64,000 nucleotides of DNA, from positions 1 through 64,000 of the IMG/VR virus record IMGVR_UViG_3300032213_002454. The stretch is one strand, 5' to 3'. The notes under the pieces were generated by a model. That model made no database searches. It saw only the letters and a program-made list of their open reading frames with translations, and was not told where the DNA came from. Positions 46,232 to 54,636 of the stretch are shown piece by piece; positions within the stretch are counted from its first letter, which is position 1; the number at the start of each line of letters is the position of its first letter. A program made the translations under genes and the position numbers. The stretch is from a virus.

Positions 46232-46368
46232 TACTTTTTAAGTATTTCTAATAGTTTTTCAAGTTGACTCTCAGTTAAAACAATATTTTGTTTTTTATTA
46301 GAAAATGTTTTTTTTCCTGTGTTTGTATAACCAAGAGATTCTTTTATTATTTTTTTTTCTATTTTCAT
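46231..46368 (-). CDS. 45-residue protein with LTESQL helix
   Basis: A small frame starting at the ATG at 46366-46368: MKIEKKIIKESLGYTNTGKK, ending IVLTESQLEKLLEILKK. It is very basic with a C-terminal amphipathic helix. The IxLTESxL pattern recurs, from memory, as a leader in many uncultured marine phage proteins. It is coupled to the HAD-like gene by a TAATG stop/start overlap and starts 18 nt after the tail sheath stop, so it is co-transcribed with the sheath gene. Function unknown. Stop/start coupling and clean frame argue that it is real despite its size. Confidence 0.6.
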   Translation of the reverse strand: MKIEKKIIKESLGYTNTGKKTFSNKKQNIVLTESQLEKLLEILKK

Positions 46369-46386
46369 TTTTTTATATTGTTATTT

Positions 46387-49300
46387 TTATAGGTCATCAA
46401 ATGAAGCCCCTGCCGGTGTAATTACAAATTCGATGTCAATATATTCTAACGCTCTTGTAGGTTTTATAAATATTTTACCTGTTAAAGTGTTAGAGTCTAA
46501 GTCTTCAGGTGTGTTAGATACTTGAACTCTAAAGTCAATAAGACCACGGTCTCTTCTAATTTGGTCTAATATTGGGTTTACTGAATCCAAGAAATCTTGT
46601 CTAACTTTAGCATCGTTTTGTTCAAACAATAATCTAACCGCCACAGCCGAAATTAACTTACGTGCTTGTAATAATAGTCTTCTAACATTAATTCTATCTA
46701 GTGCAGATTCTCTTACTTGTAAAGTTTTATTACCCCATATTACTGTACCAACATCATTAAAAGTGGCGATTGGGTTAATTCTTCCTTTATATAATGTATC
46801 TCTATCATCTTGAGTAAGATTTCTTCTTGCTCTAATTGCGTTTACCAAACCTCTTGTGTAACCAGCTGATGCGAACCATGGGAATGCAATATTATCAGTT
46901 AATGCGAAGTTTCTAACTACCTCTGATGTTGCTGGTATGTAAAGTTGTGTGTTTGATACACTATCTAATGTTAAAATCCAAGGATAATAAGTAGCCGTGT
47001 AGTTTGAATCAATTCCTGTTTGTTCCAAATTATCTACCGCCTCAGTTGGGAATATTAATCCTTCAGAAATATCATCATAAGATGGTAAAAATAAGTTAAA
47101 GTCTGGTGTTGTACAAACATAAAGTGAATCAGCTCTATCTATTTGTACCATTTCTATTGCATCTTCAACTAAATTTGAATTGTTTACATAATCAATACCC
47201 GGTGTTGCAAATACATTTATATTAGTTCTTTCAGGGTTAGCAAATGTATCTTGACCCCATCGATATGCGTAGTAGTCAGTATTTGCCCAATTTTCTTGAT
47301 TAGGTCCTGAAATGGATTTGAAAGCTCCCCACCCTGTTGCTGTTGGGTAAGTAACCGAACTTGCGGCACCATTTATAAAACCAGTTTGACCAAGTGCAAA
47401 CGTATCTCCGTTTGTTCTATATTCTCTATAAATGTCCCATCCATCAAAACCACCATAAGGTAAAACTGTGAACTTTCTTGTATTTAGTTTATAGTATGGA
47501 TTTGTAATATCAGTAGGTTCTGAGTCAAATGAACCAACTCCTACATAAAATGCACTTTCTCCTGACGTTACGTAGGCTGATGATATAGTAACAATAGTCG
47601 CTCCGCTATCTAAGTGGAAACCTTTTGTTTTATATCCCCACTCATCACCTGTTGTTGCTGTCGCCAAATTATTAGGAATTTGTTTTCCTTTATATTGGAA
47701 AAAGTCATAATCAAATCCAATTCCATTACTTATTCCTAAATAAGCTAAACGTGGATTTTCACCCGAAGATATTACTTGATTATTTCCTCCACTCGTGTTA
47801 CCAAACGGTGGGTCATAAACAACTTCACCAGGTGTAAAATATTTAGTTTTGTAAGGGACAAATGGTGGAGTAGCGTTAGCGTATTCTCTTGAAATATATC
47901 CTTCAAAACCACAAGGTAGTGAGTCTATTGGGGCGTCGTTGTTCATTTCTAACATAACATATTTAGACCTAACTTGATACTCACCATTAGATGTACCAAT
48001 CTTTTTAGCTATAAAACTATTTTGACTTGGGTTCATAGAACAACCACGGAAACTTTCTAAAACAACAACATTAGAGTCTGTATCGTAGAAATCACGAACT
48101 AATACGTCAAACGTTAAGTTATTGAATGAGATATTTGCGATTGATAGTTTTACCAACGTGTTAGCCGCGTTACCATCAGATATTAAAACAAATCTAAATA
48201 GGTTAAATACTCTACTACCACGTAATTCAGAGACTAAATAAGGGGTTTTAGGTGTTTGATATTGTTCCAAGTAGAAGGCAATACTATCTGAATAGTTCAA
48301 GTTATTAGAGTCTGTAACTCCAGGTAATTCAACTAAATCACAATATAGTCCTCTAATTTTTCCTTCGTTATATCCATAATTAAGTAGTGAACTATAGGTT
48401 TCTTCCACAAAAATTGGAACATCTGTTCTACTTTTTCCAAAATTACTTCCTCCAAAAACTTTTCTTAAAAAGTTTGGACTTAGACTGTTCATCGACGTTT
48501 CAAACGAGAAGTTTGTATTTTGATAAGTTGTTCCTGTAATAAGGAAAGTCGCTTTAGGATTTTTAGTAACTCCCGAATAATTACCTGAGCAAACCATTGT
48601 AACACCTGTAGTTGCTGAAACTTGAAATAAAGGTCCGTGTTGAGTAGAACTAAATGTTGAAATACCTCTTGACCTCAAAGTCGCAACAACAACTTCATCA
48701 TATTCACTGTATGGTGAACCTGAATAATTTGTGGTATAAACTGCAACAGTACCTGAGTAAACACCTGAAGCTGGTGTTGATGAAATACCTGACATTGCAA
48801 CCCCAAAACCAACACCATAGTAACTGTTGTTTGGTGGATTATGAGTATAGTTAAATAATGCATAGTACCAAGGGTCGTTTGTTGTTTGTGCGGATAACGA
48901 ACTTGCAGTTGCTCCTGTTAAATTACCAACACCAAATGTTTCTGAGTATAATGTAATTGTTCCTGTACCGTTTGTACTAACACCTGATACTGAATTGAAA
49001 GTAGAAGAACTTACACTACCCCAAAATAGAGCGGTATTTCCAGATGTTGCGGCTGAAGTTGCGAATGAACTAATTCTGTTTGTAACATAAGTTTGTAAGT
49101 CTTGATTTACTGAGGAAGTTCCACCATCAAATTGTGTGTACGTATTGTAGAAACTACCATTTACGTTAATTGCACCTGGTATAGCGGAAGTGAAAGTAAC
49201 AGTACCTCCAGTTGTTCCTGTAAATGTTATACCCAAAGGACCTGTTGTGCCTGTTGCCCTCATCGTTGATGGGTTAGGGTTTGCTATTGTAGTAATAGAC

Positions 49301-49620
49301 CAAGATGGTCCCGCATCATAACCAGATAATCCAAGTACTCTTGTTACAAATAATTGATTTGATTGTGTTAAATATGATTTAGCGATATAACCTAATTCAT
49401 ATTTTGGAATTTGTGTGTTTACAAATTTTTCAGGACTAGTACCTCCAAAATAAGTGGTAAACTCATCAAAATTTGTTATGAAAATTGGTTCAAATGCAGG
49501 ACCACGAAGTGTCTCTCCCGCTAAACCTAATGTAGTAACCCCAACACTTTGAGCTACAAATGTTAAATCTCTTTCTGAAGTATAAACTCCTGGCGAAACG
49601 AATATTTTATTAGATGCCAT
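46387..49620 (-). CDS. 18: Tail sheath protein gp18-like
   Basis: A 1077-residue protein. The N-terminus (MASNKIFVSPGVYTSERDLT, then GLAGETLRGPAFEPIFITNF) is the hallmark of phage sheath proteins, and the C-terminus (NKTLQVRESALDRINVRRLL, then QARKLISAVAVRLLFEQND and DRGLIDFRVQVSNTPEDLD) carries the conserved sheath core that contracts on DNA ejection. T4 gp18 is 659 residues; the extra ~400 residues lie mainly in the first half, in Thr/Ser/Gly-rich segments (about 110-370) probably forming added surface domains. It heads a late unit: a TATTTATA element is 32 nt upstream, bracketed by a perfect 12-bp inverted repeat, opposite a divergent ribbon-helix-helix-like gene. Confidence 0.95.
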   Translation of the reverse strand: MASNKIFVSPGVYTSERDLTFVAQSVGVTTLGLAGETLRGPAFEPIFITNFDEFTTYFGGTSPEKFVNTQIPKYELGYIAKSYLTQSNQLFVTRVLGLSGYDAGPSWSITTIANPNPSTMRATGTTGPLGITFTGTTGGTVTFTSAIPGAINVNGSFYNTYTQFDGGTSSVNQDLQTYVTNRISSFATSAATSGNTALFWGSVSSSTFNSVSGVSTNGTGTITLYSETFGVGNLTGATASSLSAQTTNDPWYYALFNYTHNPPNNSYYGVGFGVAMSGISSTPASGVYSGTVAVYTTNYSGSPYSEYDEVVVATLRSRGISTFSSTQHGPLFQVSATTGVTMVCSGNYSGVTKNPKATFLITGTTYQNTNFSFETSMNSLSPNFLRKVFGGSNFGKSRTDVPIFVEETYSSLLNYGYNEGKIRGLYCDLVELPGVTDSNNLNYSDSIAFYLEQYQTPKTPYLVSELRGSRVFNLFRFVLISDGNAANTLVKLSIANISFNNLTFDVLVRDFYDTDSNVVVLESFRGCSMNPSQNSFIAKKIGTSNGEYQVRSKYVMLEMNNDAPIDSLPCGFEGYISREYANATPPFVPYKTKYFTPGEVVYDPPFGNTSGGNNQVISSGENPRLAYLGISNGIGFDYDFFQYKGKQIPNNLATATTGDEWGYKTKGFHLDSGATIVTISSAYVTSGESAFYVGVGSFDSEPTDITNPYYKLNTRKFTVLPYGGFDGWDIYREYRTNGDTFALGQTGFINGAASSVTYPTATGWGAFKSISGPNQENWANTDYYAYRWGQDTFANPERTNINVFATPGIDYVNNSNLVEDAIEMVQIDRADSLYVCTTPDFNLFLPSYDDISEGLIFPTEAVDNLEQTGIDSNYTATYYPWILTLDSVSNTQLYIPATSEVVRNFALTDNIAFPWFASAGYTRGLVNAIRARRNLTQDDRDTLYKGRINPIATFNDVGTVIWGNKTLQVRESALDRINVRRLLLQARKLISAVAVRLLFEQNDAKVRQDFLDSVNPILDQIRRDRGLIDFRVQVSNTPEDLDSNTLTGKIFIKPTRALEYIDIEFVITPAGASFDDL

Positions 49621-49627
49621 GTTAAAT

Positions 49628-49686
49628 GTAAAGTTTTTTCTTTTATTTTATATATAAATACAATAATAAATTGTAAAAAACTTTAC
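49628..49686. promoter_or_regulatory. 12-bp perfect inverted repeat bracketing the sheath promoter (candidate operator)
   Basis: GTAAAGTTTTTT at 49628-49639 and its exact reverse complement at 49675-49686, separated by 35 bp that contain the TATTTATA element at 49653-49660. The arms lie on both sides of the putative -10 box, so the symmetry is suited to DNA binding rather than to an RNA hairpin in the leader. A divergent small DNA-binding-type gene lies 70 bp away. Confidence 0.5.
49653..49660 (-). promoter_or_regulatory. Late-promoter-like element TATTTATA upstream of tail sheath gene
   Basis: Sense strand GTATTTATA, 32 nt before the sheath ATG in non-coding DNA, between the two arms of the inverted repeat. 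Confidence 0.65.
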
Positions 49687-49696
49687 TACAAACCAA

Positions 49697-49703
49697 TATT
49701 TAT
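49697..49703 (+). promoter_or_regulatory. Late-promoter-like element, divergent copy
   Basis: Plus strand ATATTTATT, 52 nt before the 49-residue plus-strand gene and just outside the right arm of the inverted repeat. Confidence 0.45.
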
Positions 49704-49755
49704 TTCTAAGTAAGAAAAAATTCTACCTTTTTTCTGCCTAATAAAAATTAACATA

Positions 49756-49905
49756 ATGAAAAAAATTAAAAACTTAAAAATTTCAGAGGAAACCCATCAA
49801 ATCCTAAAAAAGTATTGCGAAGTGAATGGATTAAAGATGTATAAATTTTTGGAAAGTTTGATTAAAAAAAATTGTGAAAAGAAAAAAGACTTGTATGGTG
49901 AATAA
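49756..49905 (+). CDS. Small ribbon-helix-helix-like protein
   Basis: A 49-residue frame: MKKIKNLKISEETHQILKKY, then CEVNGLKMYKFLESLIKKNC, ending in a charged tail. The order beta strand (NLKIS), helix (EETHQILKKYCEVNG), helix (KMYKFLESLIKKN) fits Arc/MetJ/antitoxin-type ribbon-helix-helix DNA-binding proteins, which act as dimers. It is the only plus-strand gene inside a long minus-strand late cluster, divergent from the tail sheath gene and ending exactly one base before the stop of the facing 411-residue gene. A 12-bp inverted repeat in the shared upstream region is a candidate binding site. Regulation of the sheath unit or of itself is inferred. Confidence 0.62.
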   Translation: MKKIKNLKISEETHQILKKYCEVNGLKMYKFLESLIKKNCEKKKDLYGE

Positions 49906-51141
49906 TTAAACCAAATACGCAACTGTTTTTATTACAGAAGTTTGCGTAATAAGTTTTTTAAAAGCATTAACAACCAAAGTATCACCATCATTTATTTGGA
50001 TGACTGATAAATTATCACCTACGTAGTTACCATTTATAAAAACCGAAAACGAGTCGTTACAAACCGAACTTGTTGTTGATATGGTTACTCCCGTTGAGTT
50101 AGAAAAAGATGGTGTTGTTCCTCCTTGAACACAATACGTCGATGATGTTCCTGATGTAATACCTGAAATTGATATTGGAATACCATTACACCCCGTAAAG
50201 TTTAAATTGTTTGATGTATTAGATGTAAATGAAAAATTGTAACAACTTACCAAATTTTCAACTCCCGAAACTTTTAAATCAACCGTATATCTAAAAACTT
50301 CAGACAGAGTGGTAACACCGGGTAGAAAAGTCAAATCCAAATCAAAAAAATCGGGTCTTGGTGGTTGTTGTTGAACTCTTCTTGATTTGTTGATAGTATC
50401 CACTTCAAACATCGAAAGTTGTCTAGTAATCGCTGGTGAAACTTCAAACTCATCTTCATCAATCAACAAACCTTTCATGATAAAAGTATAACTTATGATA
50501 TAGTATTTTCTTTTTCCTATGTCTTTTGCTGACTCATCAGCGACACTTTCCATTATTAATGGAATATAATGTCCCTTTATTTGTCTATAAGCTTGCTTTG
50601 ATGTAAATTTTTCCATAACAATTTTATTGAACTCGTTAAGTTCTCTCATTCTGTTACAAAATATTTTCACATTATATGTAATGTCAACAGGAATTGGTTG
50701 TGGTATTTTATAAACGTCAGCACCTTTTCTTTGACCATCCCATGTTGGAACCGAATAGTAAAAAAATTGTCTTCTGTTTGGAATATTTGCAGCACCTCCC
50801 TGAAATGTTCCATATTTAACTTCAGGAGTTCTTACTGTCGCAATAAATGGTAAGGATATATTTTTGTCTAAATCTTGAAAGTCCCATGTTTCAGTAAACT
50901 GAGACCAGTTTTGATTTGTAATAATTCTATCTACGGTAGGTACAACCTTTTCTTCCATTACAAGTTTCAAGTCTTCTTTTACAAAATCCAACATACCTCT
51001 ATCTAAATCTGCATGTAAAACTCCTTTAGGTAAATAAGTACCATAGTCAGTAATATCATCAAGCATTTCTTGACGCCTTTCTCGACCTACCTTTTCAGGT
51101 ATTAATGGTAATGAATTTTTAACTTTTTTTGGTAATGCCAT
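49906..51141 (-). CDS. Tail completion/sheath terminator candidate (gp15-like) with added domain
   Basis: A 411-residue protein. Residues ~130-250 (VYKIPQPIPVDITYNVKIFC followed by helix NEFNKIVMEKF and later YYIISYTFIMKGLLIDEDEF) fit the tail-terminator pattern of T4 gp15: a strand with P-V-D-x-x-Y, then a helix, then a strand pair. Gp15 (272 residues) caps the tail and fixes the sheath for head joining. It lies directly upstream of the sheath gene, as T4 gene 15 precedes 18 at a short distance. Residues ~297-363 (CYNFSFTSN to TSSVC) form an extra Cys-flanked domain also present in two other virion proteins, attached C-terminally. Assignment to gp15 is moderate. Confidence 0.55.
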   Translation of the reverse strand: MALPKKVKNSLPLIPEKVGRERRQEMLDDITDYGTYLPKGVLHADLDRGMLDFVKEDLKLVMEEKVVPTVDRIITNQNWSQFTETWDFQDLDKNISLPFIATVRTPEVKYGTFQGGAANIPNRRQFFYYSVPTWDGQRKGADVYKIPQPIPVDITYNVKIFCNRMRELNEFNKIVMEKFTSKQAYRQIKGHYIPLIMESVADESAKDIGKRKYYIISYTFIMKGLLIDEDEFEVSPAITRQLSMFEVDTINKSRRVQQQPPRPDFFDLDLTFLPGVTTLSEVFRYTVDLKVSGVENLVSCYNFSFTSNTSNNLNFTGCNGIPISISGITSGTSSTYCVQGGTTPSFSNSTGVTISTTSSVCNDSFSVFINGNYVGDNLSVIQINDGDTLVVNAFKKLITQTSVIKTVAYLV

Positions 51142-51143
51142 TT

Positions 51144-51659
51144 TTAAATTCCTTTAAATTCGTCATCAACAACAGGTGCCGCAACAATTGACCGATAAAA
51201 TGGTCTATAACCACCGTATGTGTGTTTATTGTCTGACACTACACGACCATCGTCAACAACACTAAAATATCTCACTTTTGATTCTGTTTCGTAATAACCA
51301 ATATAGTCTCCATAAGAAATATCAATTTCTAAATTGTCTAATTCTTTTTGATAAACACCAATTTTTAAATTACCTGGTTCGCTTTGTGTTAATTTAGAAT
51401 TTCCATAATCAGTATTAGTTGGTGCCTCTATTTGTACGTAACCTTTAAATTCAATTGGAGCTAAAAACTGTATTCCATCTGATAAAGTTTCACCATAAAC
51501 ATCGTCGTTGTTTGTTTTCTGCTTATCCACTCTATATAAGACCAAAGTAAAATTCATATCACCACCTAACCATTCTTCACCCATGGAAATATCTAAATCA
51601 AAATCTTCTTCAGAAAAAAATTTGTTTAGTCTTGTTATAGGAACTCTTGGTTGTGTCAT
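51144..51659 (-). CDS. Neck/head-tail connector candidate
   Basis: A 171-residue protein beginning MTQPRVPITRLNKFFSEEDF. The segment VYGETLSDGIQFLAPIEFKG and the later YGDYIGYYETESKVRYFSVV suggest a small beta-barrel connector, as in T4-like gp14 or head-tail joining proteins, but no decisive motif is visible. It is 2 nt upstream of the gp15 candidate. A TATTTATA element ends 3 nt from the ATG, in a divergent intergenic region of 55 nt shared with the Snf2 helicase gene. T4 order (13-14-15-18-19) supports a neck role. Confidence 0.45.
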   Translation of the reverse strand: MTQPRVPITRLNKFFSEEDFDLDISMGEEWLGGDMNFTLVLYRVDKQKTNNDDVYGETLSDGIQFLAPIEFKGYVQIEAPTNTDYGNSKLTQSEPGNLKIGVYQKELDNLEIDISYGDYIGYYETESKVRYFSVVDDGRVVSDNKHTYGGYRPFYRSIVAAPVVDDEFKGI

Positions 51660-51662
51660 ACT

Positions 51663-51670
51663 TATAAATA
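51663..51670 (-). promoter_or_regulatory. Late-promoter-like element TATTTATA
   Basis: Sense strand GTATTTATAAGTATG, with 3 nt between the element and the ATG of the 171-residue neck candidate; it would give a near-leaderless transcript. Confidence 0.55.
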
Positions 51671-51714
51671 CTTTGATTGATTTTTTCTTGAATTTTATTA
51701 TATTTTAATATACT

Positions 51715-54609
51715 ATGGAAGATTTTGTGCCCAAAACACCCGAATCAAAAGCCCTTTTAATATTAGATGATTACAAAGGGTCAAATAACTATATCCTTAA
51801 TTTAAAACACAAAAAAGAGAATAGTAAGTCTTTTGTACCTACAAGACCACAGTCGGATTATATCAATAATTATAACACAACACAACCAAAAGTTGCAAAA
51901 AAATGGGTCAAATTAGATTCATATTTTGGTAAAAAACTTATGGAAGATAAGATGTATACCAAAGAACCGTCAGAAATTTATGTTGAAAAGTTGTTGGTTG
52001 AAAAGGATAAGGCTTATCATATTTGGGGTAAAATCTTTTCAGGTGAAACTTTACACGACTTTTGGATGCCAAAATCAGCATTACTAAAAGATAATGAAGT
52101 TAAAAATATTTCAATTGATTATAGTAAGTATGACGTTAGACCACCAATGGAACATCAAAAGGTAGCTATTGAAAAATTGGTTGGTAATAAAAAGTTTATT
52201 TTGGCGGATGATATGGGTTTGGGTAAGTTTTTACCGGTCAATACGCCTGTTTATACACCTAAAGGTACTAAAAAAATTGGTGATATAAAAATTGGTGATA
52301 AGGTTATTGGTAGTGATGGTAAATCCCATAATGTAATAGGTGTATTTCCACAAGGGTTTAAGGAAACATATAAAATTACATTTAATGACGGGTTTTCAAT
52401 TTTATCAGGAGATGAACATTTATGGTCTGTTTCATCCCCTAATTACGGTAAAAATAGAAAAAACGAAAGATTAAAAAAATCTTTAGTTTTATCAACAAAA
52501 CAAATGTATGAGGGAGGTAAAATTAAAGTTAAAGGCATTAACCATAATAAAAATAAGGAATATGAAATTGAAACTTATTATAAATCACCAAACGGAAATA
52601 ATAAATGGCAAATCCCAATAGTGAAACCAATACAATTTGAACGAAATGATAATCTTATGATTGACCCTTATTTGTTAGGACTTACATTAGGTGATGGTGG
52701 TATAACACAAAAAAATATTAATTTTACAACAAAAGACGATGAAATTGTGGGTTATATTGAAACCGCATTACCAAAAAATTCACAAATAGTTAAACAAAAA
52801 AATTCAAGATACAGTTATAGAATAACTAAAATCGATGGTTACACAAATGAAGTTATACAAATTTTAAAAAATTTAAACTTGATGGGATGTGGGTCAGACA
52901 CTAAATTTATTCCCGACATATACAAGTTTTCATCAGTTGAAAATAGATTATCAATTTTACAAGGGTTAATGGATACTGACGGGCATTGTATGTATAATGG
53001 TAATAGTTTTATTGGGACTGATTATTGTACAACATCAAAACAACTTTGTAATGATGTTGTTGAAGTAGTACAAACATTAGGAGGAGTTGCAAGAGTCAAA
53101 ACTTGTATCCCAACATATACTTATAAGGGTGAAAAAAAGAAAGGTAAGTTAGCTTATAGAGTTAATATTAAATTACCAAAGGGTATGAATCCGTTCAGAT
53201 TAAAACGAAAGGCTAACAAATACATTGAACCAAAAAAATACCCCACCGGAAGATATATTAAAAATATTGAAAAAGTTGGTTTTGAAGAAAGTGTTTGTAT
53301 ATCGGTTGATGCTCCTGATAAACTATATGTTACAGAACATTGTATTGTAACACATAACACCACTTCTACAATTATCGCTTCTTTAGAAACAGGTGCAAAA
53401 AAAATATTAATAATTTGTCCCGCATCTTTAAAAATAAATTGGCAAAGAGAGATTGCAAATTATTCAGATAGGTCTGTTTATATCGCAGAAGGTAAGAAAT
53501 TTTCAGATAAACATGATTTTGTTATTGTGAACTACGACATTCTAAAAAATTTCCATGACGCCAAAGAAAAAGATAAATCAGAAATAATGAAAATTGATTT
53601 TGATTTAGTAATCATGGATGAAGCTCATGTAATTGCTAATCCAAAAGCTTTAAGAACAAAAATCGCTAACGATATTGCAAGTAAATCAAATAGGGTTTGG
53701 TTATTGTCGGGAACACCAATGACATCAAGACCAATGAATTATTATAACTTATTAAATATCGTTGGAAGTCCTGTTGCCGCAAATTGGATGGCATATGCTA
53801 AAAGATATTGTAATGGATTTCAATTTAGTGTTGGAAAAAGAAAGGTGTGGAACGTTACAGGAGCATCTAATCTCGATGAATTAAGAGAAAGAACCTCAAC
53901 ACACATTCTAAGAAGATTAAAAGAAGAGGTTTTAGATTTACCTGAAAAAATTATCACACCTGTTTATTTGAGATTAAAATCAAAAGACTACGAAGAATTA
54001 ATGGGTGAATATTTTGATTGGTATGACAAAAATCCTGAAGAGTCATCGTCACTTACAATTCAGTTTGGTAAACTAATGAAAGTAAGAAAAGTAATCGCAC
54101 AAGAAAAAATTAATAACACAATCGAGTTAGCAGAGAACATTATAGAACAAGGTAAAAAGGTTATTATATTTACAAACTTTACCGACACATTAAATCAAAT
54201 CTATAACCACTTTGGTAAATCTGCAGTTTATTTAGATGGTAGTTGTTCTAAGTTTCATAGGCAAAATTCGGTTGATGAATTTCAAACAAACGATAAAATC
54301 AAAGTATTTGTTGGAAACTTAAAGGCTGCTGGTGTTGGTATTACTTTAACATCGGCGGAAGCGGTAATCATGAATGATTTATCTTTTGTTCCTGCTGAAC
54401 ATTCACAAGCAGAAGACAGGTCACACCGTATTGGACAAAAAAATTCAACATCAGTTTATTACCCTCTTTTTGAAAACACAATTGAAGGTGCAATTTACGA
54501 CATATTAAATAGAAAAAAGAAAATTATCTCAACAGTAATGGGTGACGATATGTTTGATGACGCATCCACAATAGAAGAAATGTTAAACATGATTTCTGTC
54601 AACCGATGA
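51715..54609 (+). CDS. Snf2-family helicase (SMARCAL1-like) interrupted by an intein
   Basis: A 964-residue precursor; removal of the 377-residue intein (172-548) leaves a 587-residue Snf2 ATPase. Extein motifs: Walker A split as GLGK (168-171) and TT (549-550), DEAH 635-638, SGTP 665-668, and motif VI QAEDRSHRIGQ 898-908, a sequence typical of the HARP/SMARCAL1 and related Snf2 proteins that anneal or remodel forked DNA. T4 UvsW is a different SF2 branch, so this may be a functional counterpart in fork reversal and recombination (inference). The gene is plus strand, divergent from the neck candidate. The first ~150 residues contain HKKENSKSFVPTRPQSDYIN and a lysine-rich region with no recognised domain. 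Confidence 0.9.
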   Translation: MEDFVPKTPESKALLILDDYKGSNNYILNLKHKKENSKSFVPTRPQSDYINNYNTTQPKVAKKWVKLDSYFGKKLMEDKMYTKEPSEIYVEKLLVEKDKAYHIWGKIFSGETLHDFWMPKSALLKDNEVKNISIDYSKYDVRPPMEHQKVAIEKLVGNKKFILADDMGLGKFLPVNTPVYTPKGTKKIGDIKIGDKVIGSDGKSHNVIGVFPQGFKETYKITFNDGFSILSGDEHLWSVSSPNYGKNRKNERLKKSLVLSTKQMYEGGKIKVKGINHNKNKEYEIETYYKSPNGNNKWQIPIVKPIQFERNDNLMIDPYLLGLTLGDGGITQKNINFTTKDDEIVGYIETALPKNSQIVKQKNSRYSYRITKIDGYTNEVIQILKNLNLMGCGSDTKFIPDIYKFSSVENRLSILQGLMDTDGHCMYNGNSFIGTDYCTTSKQLCNDVVEVVQTLGGVARVKTCIPTYTYKGEKKKGKLAYRVNIKLPKGMNPFRLKRKANKYIEPKKYPTGRYIKNIEKVGFEESVCISVDAPDKLYVTEHCIVTHNTTSTIIASLETGAKKILIICPASLKINWQREIANYSDRSVYIAEGKKFSDKHDFVIVNYDILKNFHDAKEKDKSEIMKIDFDLVIMDEAHVIANPKALRTKIANDIASKSNRVWLLSGTPMTSRPMNYYNLLNIVGSPVAANWMAYAKRYCNGFQFSVGKRKVWNVTGASNLDELRERTSTHILRRLKEEVLDLPEKIITPVYLRLKSKDYEELMGEYFDWYDKNPEESSSLTIQFGKLMKVRKVIAQEKINNTIELAENIIEQGKKVIIFTNFTDTLNQIYNHFGKSAVYLDGSCSKFHRQNSVDEFQTNDKIKVFVGNLKAAGVGITLTSAEAVIMNDLSFVPAEHSQAEDRSHRIGQKNSTSVYYPLFENTIEGAIYDILNRKKKIISTVMGDDMFDDASTIEEMLNMISVNR
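52228..53358 (+). other. Class 3 intein with LAGLIDADG homing endonuclease
   Basis: Insert of 377 residues (172-548 of the precursor) between GLGK and TTST in the Walker A loop. It begins FLPVNTPVYTP rather than CLP, so residue 1 is Phe. Splicing-block residues: block B GDEHLW (H235, W237), block F SVCISVD (C528), block G IVTHN (T546, H547, N548), with Thr549 as the +1 residue. W237-C528-T546 form the W/C/T triad of class 3 inteins, which do not use a position-1 nucleophile. The central domain has two LAGLIDADG motifs, LLGLTLGDGG (about 320-329, D327) and LQGLMDTDG (415-423, D422), so the homing endonuclease looks intact. Confidence 0.9.
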
Positions 54610-54617
54610 TATTTATA
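54610..54617 (+). promoter_or_regulatory. Late-promoter-like element TATTTATA upstream of SOD gene
   Basis: Plus strand ATATTTATA, 19 nt before the chosen SOD ATG at 54637. It starts right after the helicase stop. Confidence 0.55.
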
Positions 54618-54636
54618 TATCAACAAGTTGAACTTT

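Noticed and set aside
46321-46365. Poly-T/A runs considered as terminators in the sheath-HAD interval
   Set aside because: No stem precedes the T runs, and a coherent 45-codon frame covers the interval.
52228-52230. Phe at intein position 1 considered as an inactivating Cys-to-Phe mutation
   Set aside because: The presence of the full W237/C528/T546 triad and Thr +1 fits class 3 inteins, where position 1 is not a nucleophile.
54628-54636. TTG start for the SOD gene adding three residues
   Set aside because: An ATG follows at 54637 with better conventional use; the TTG start is possible but not needed.
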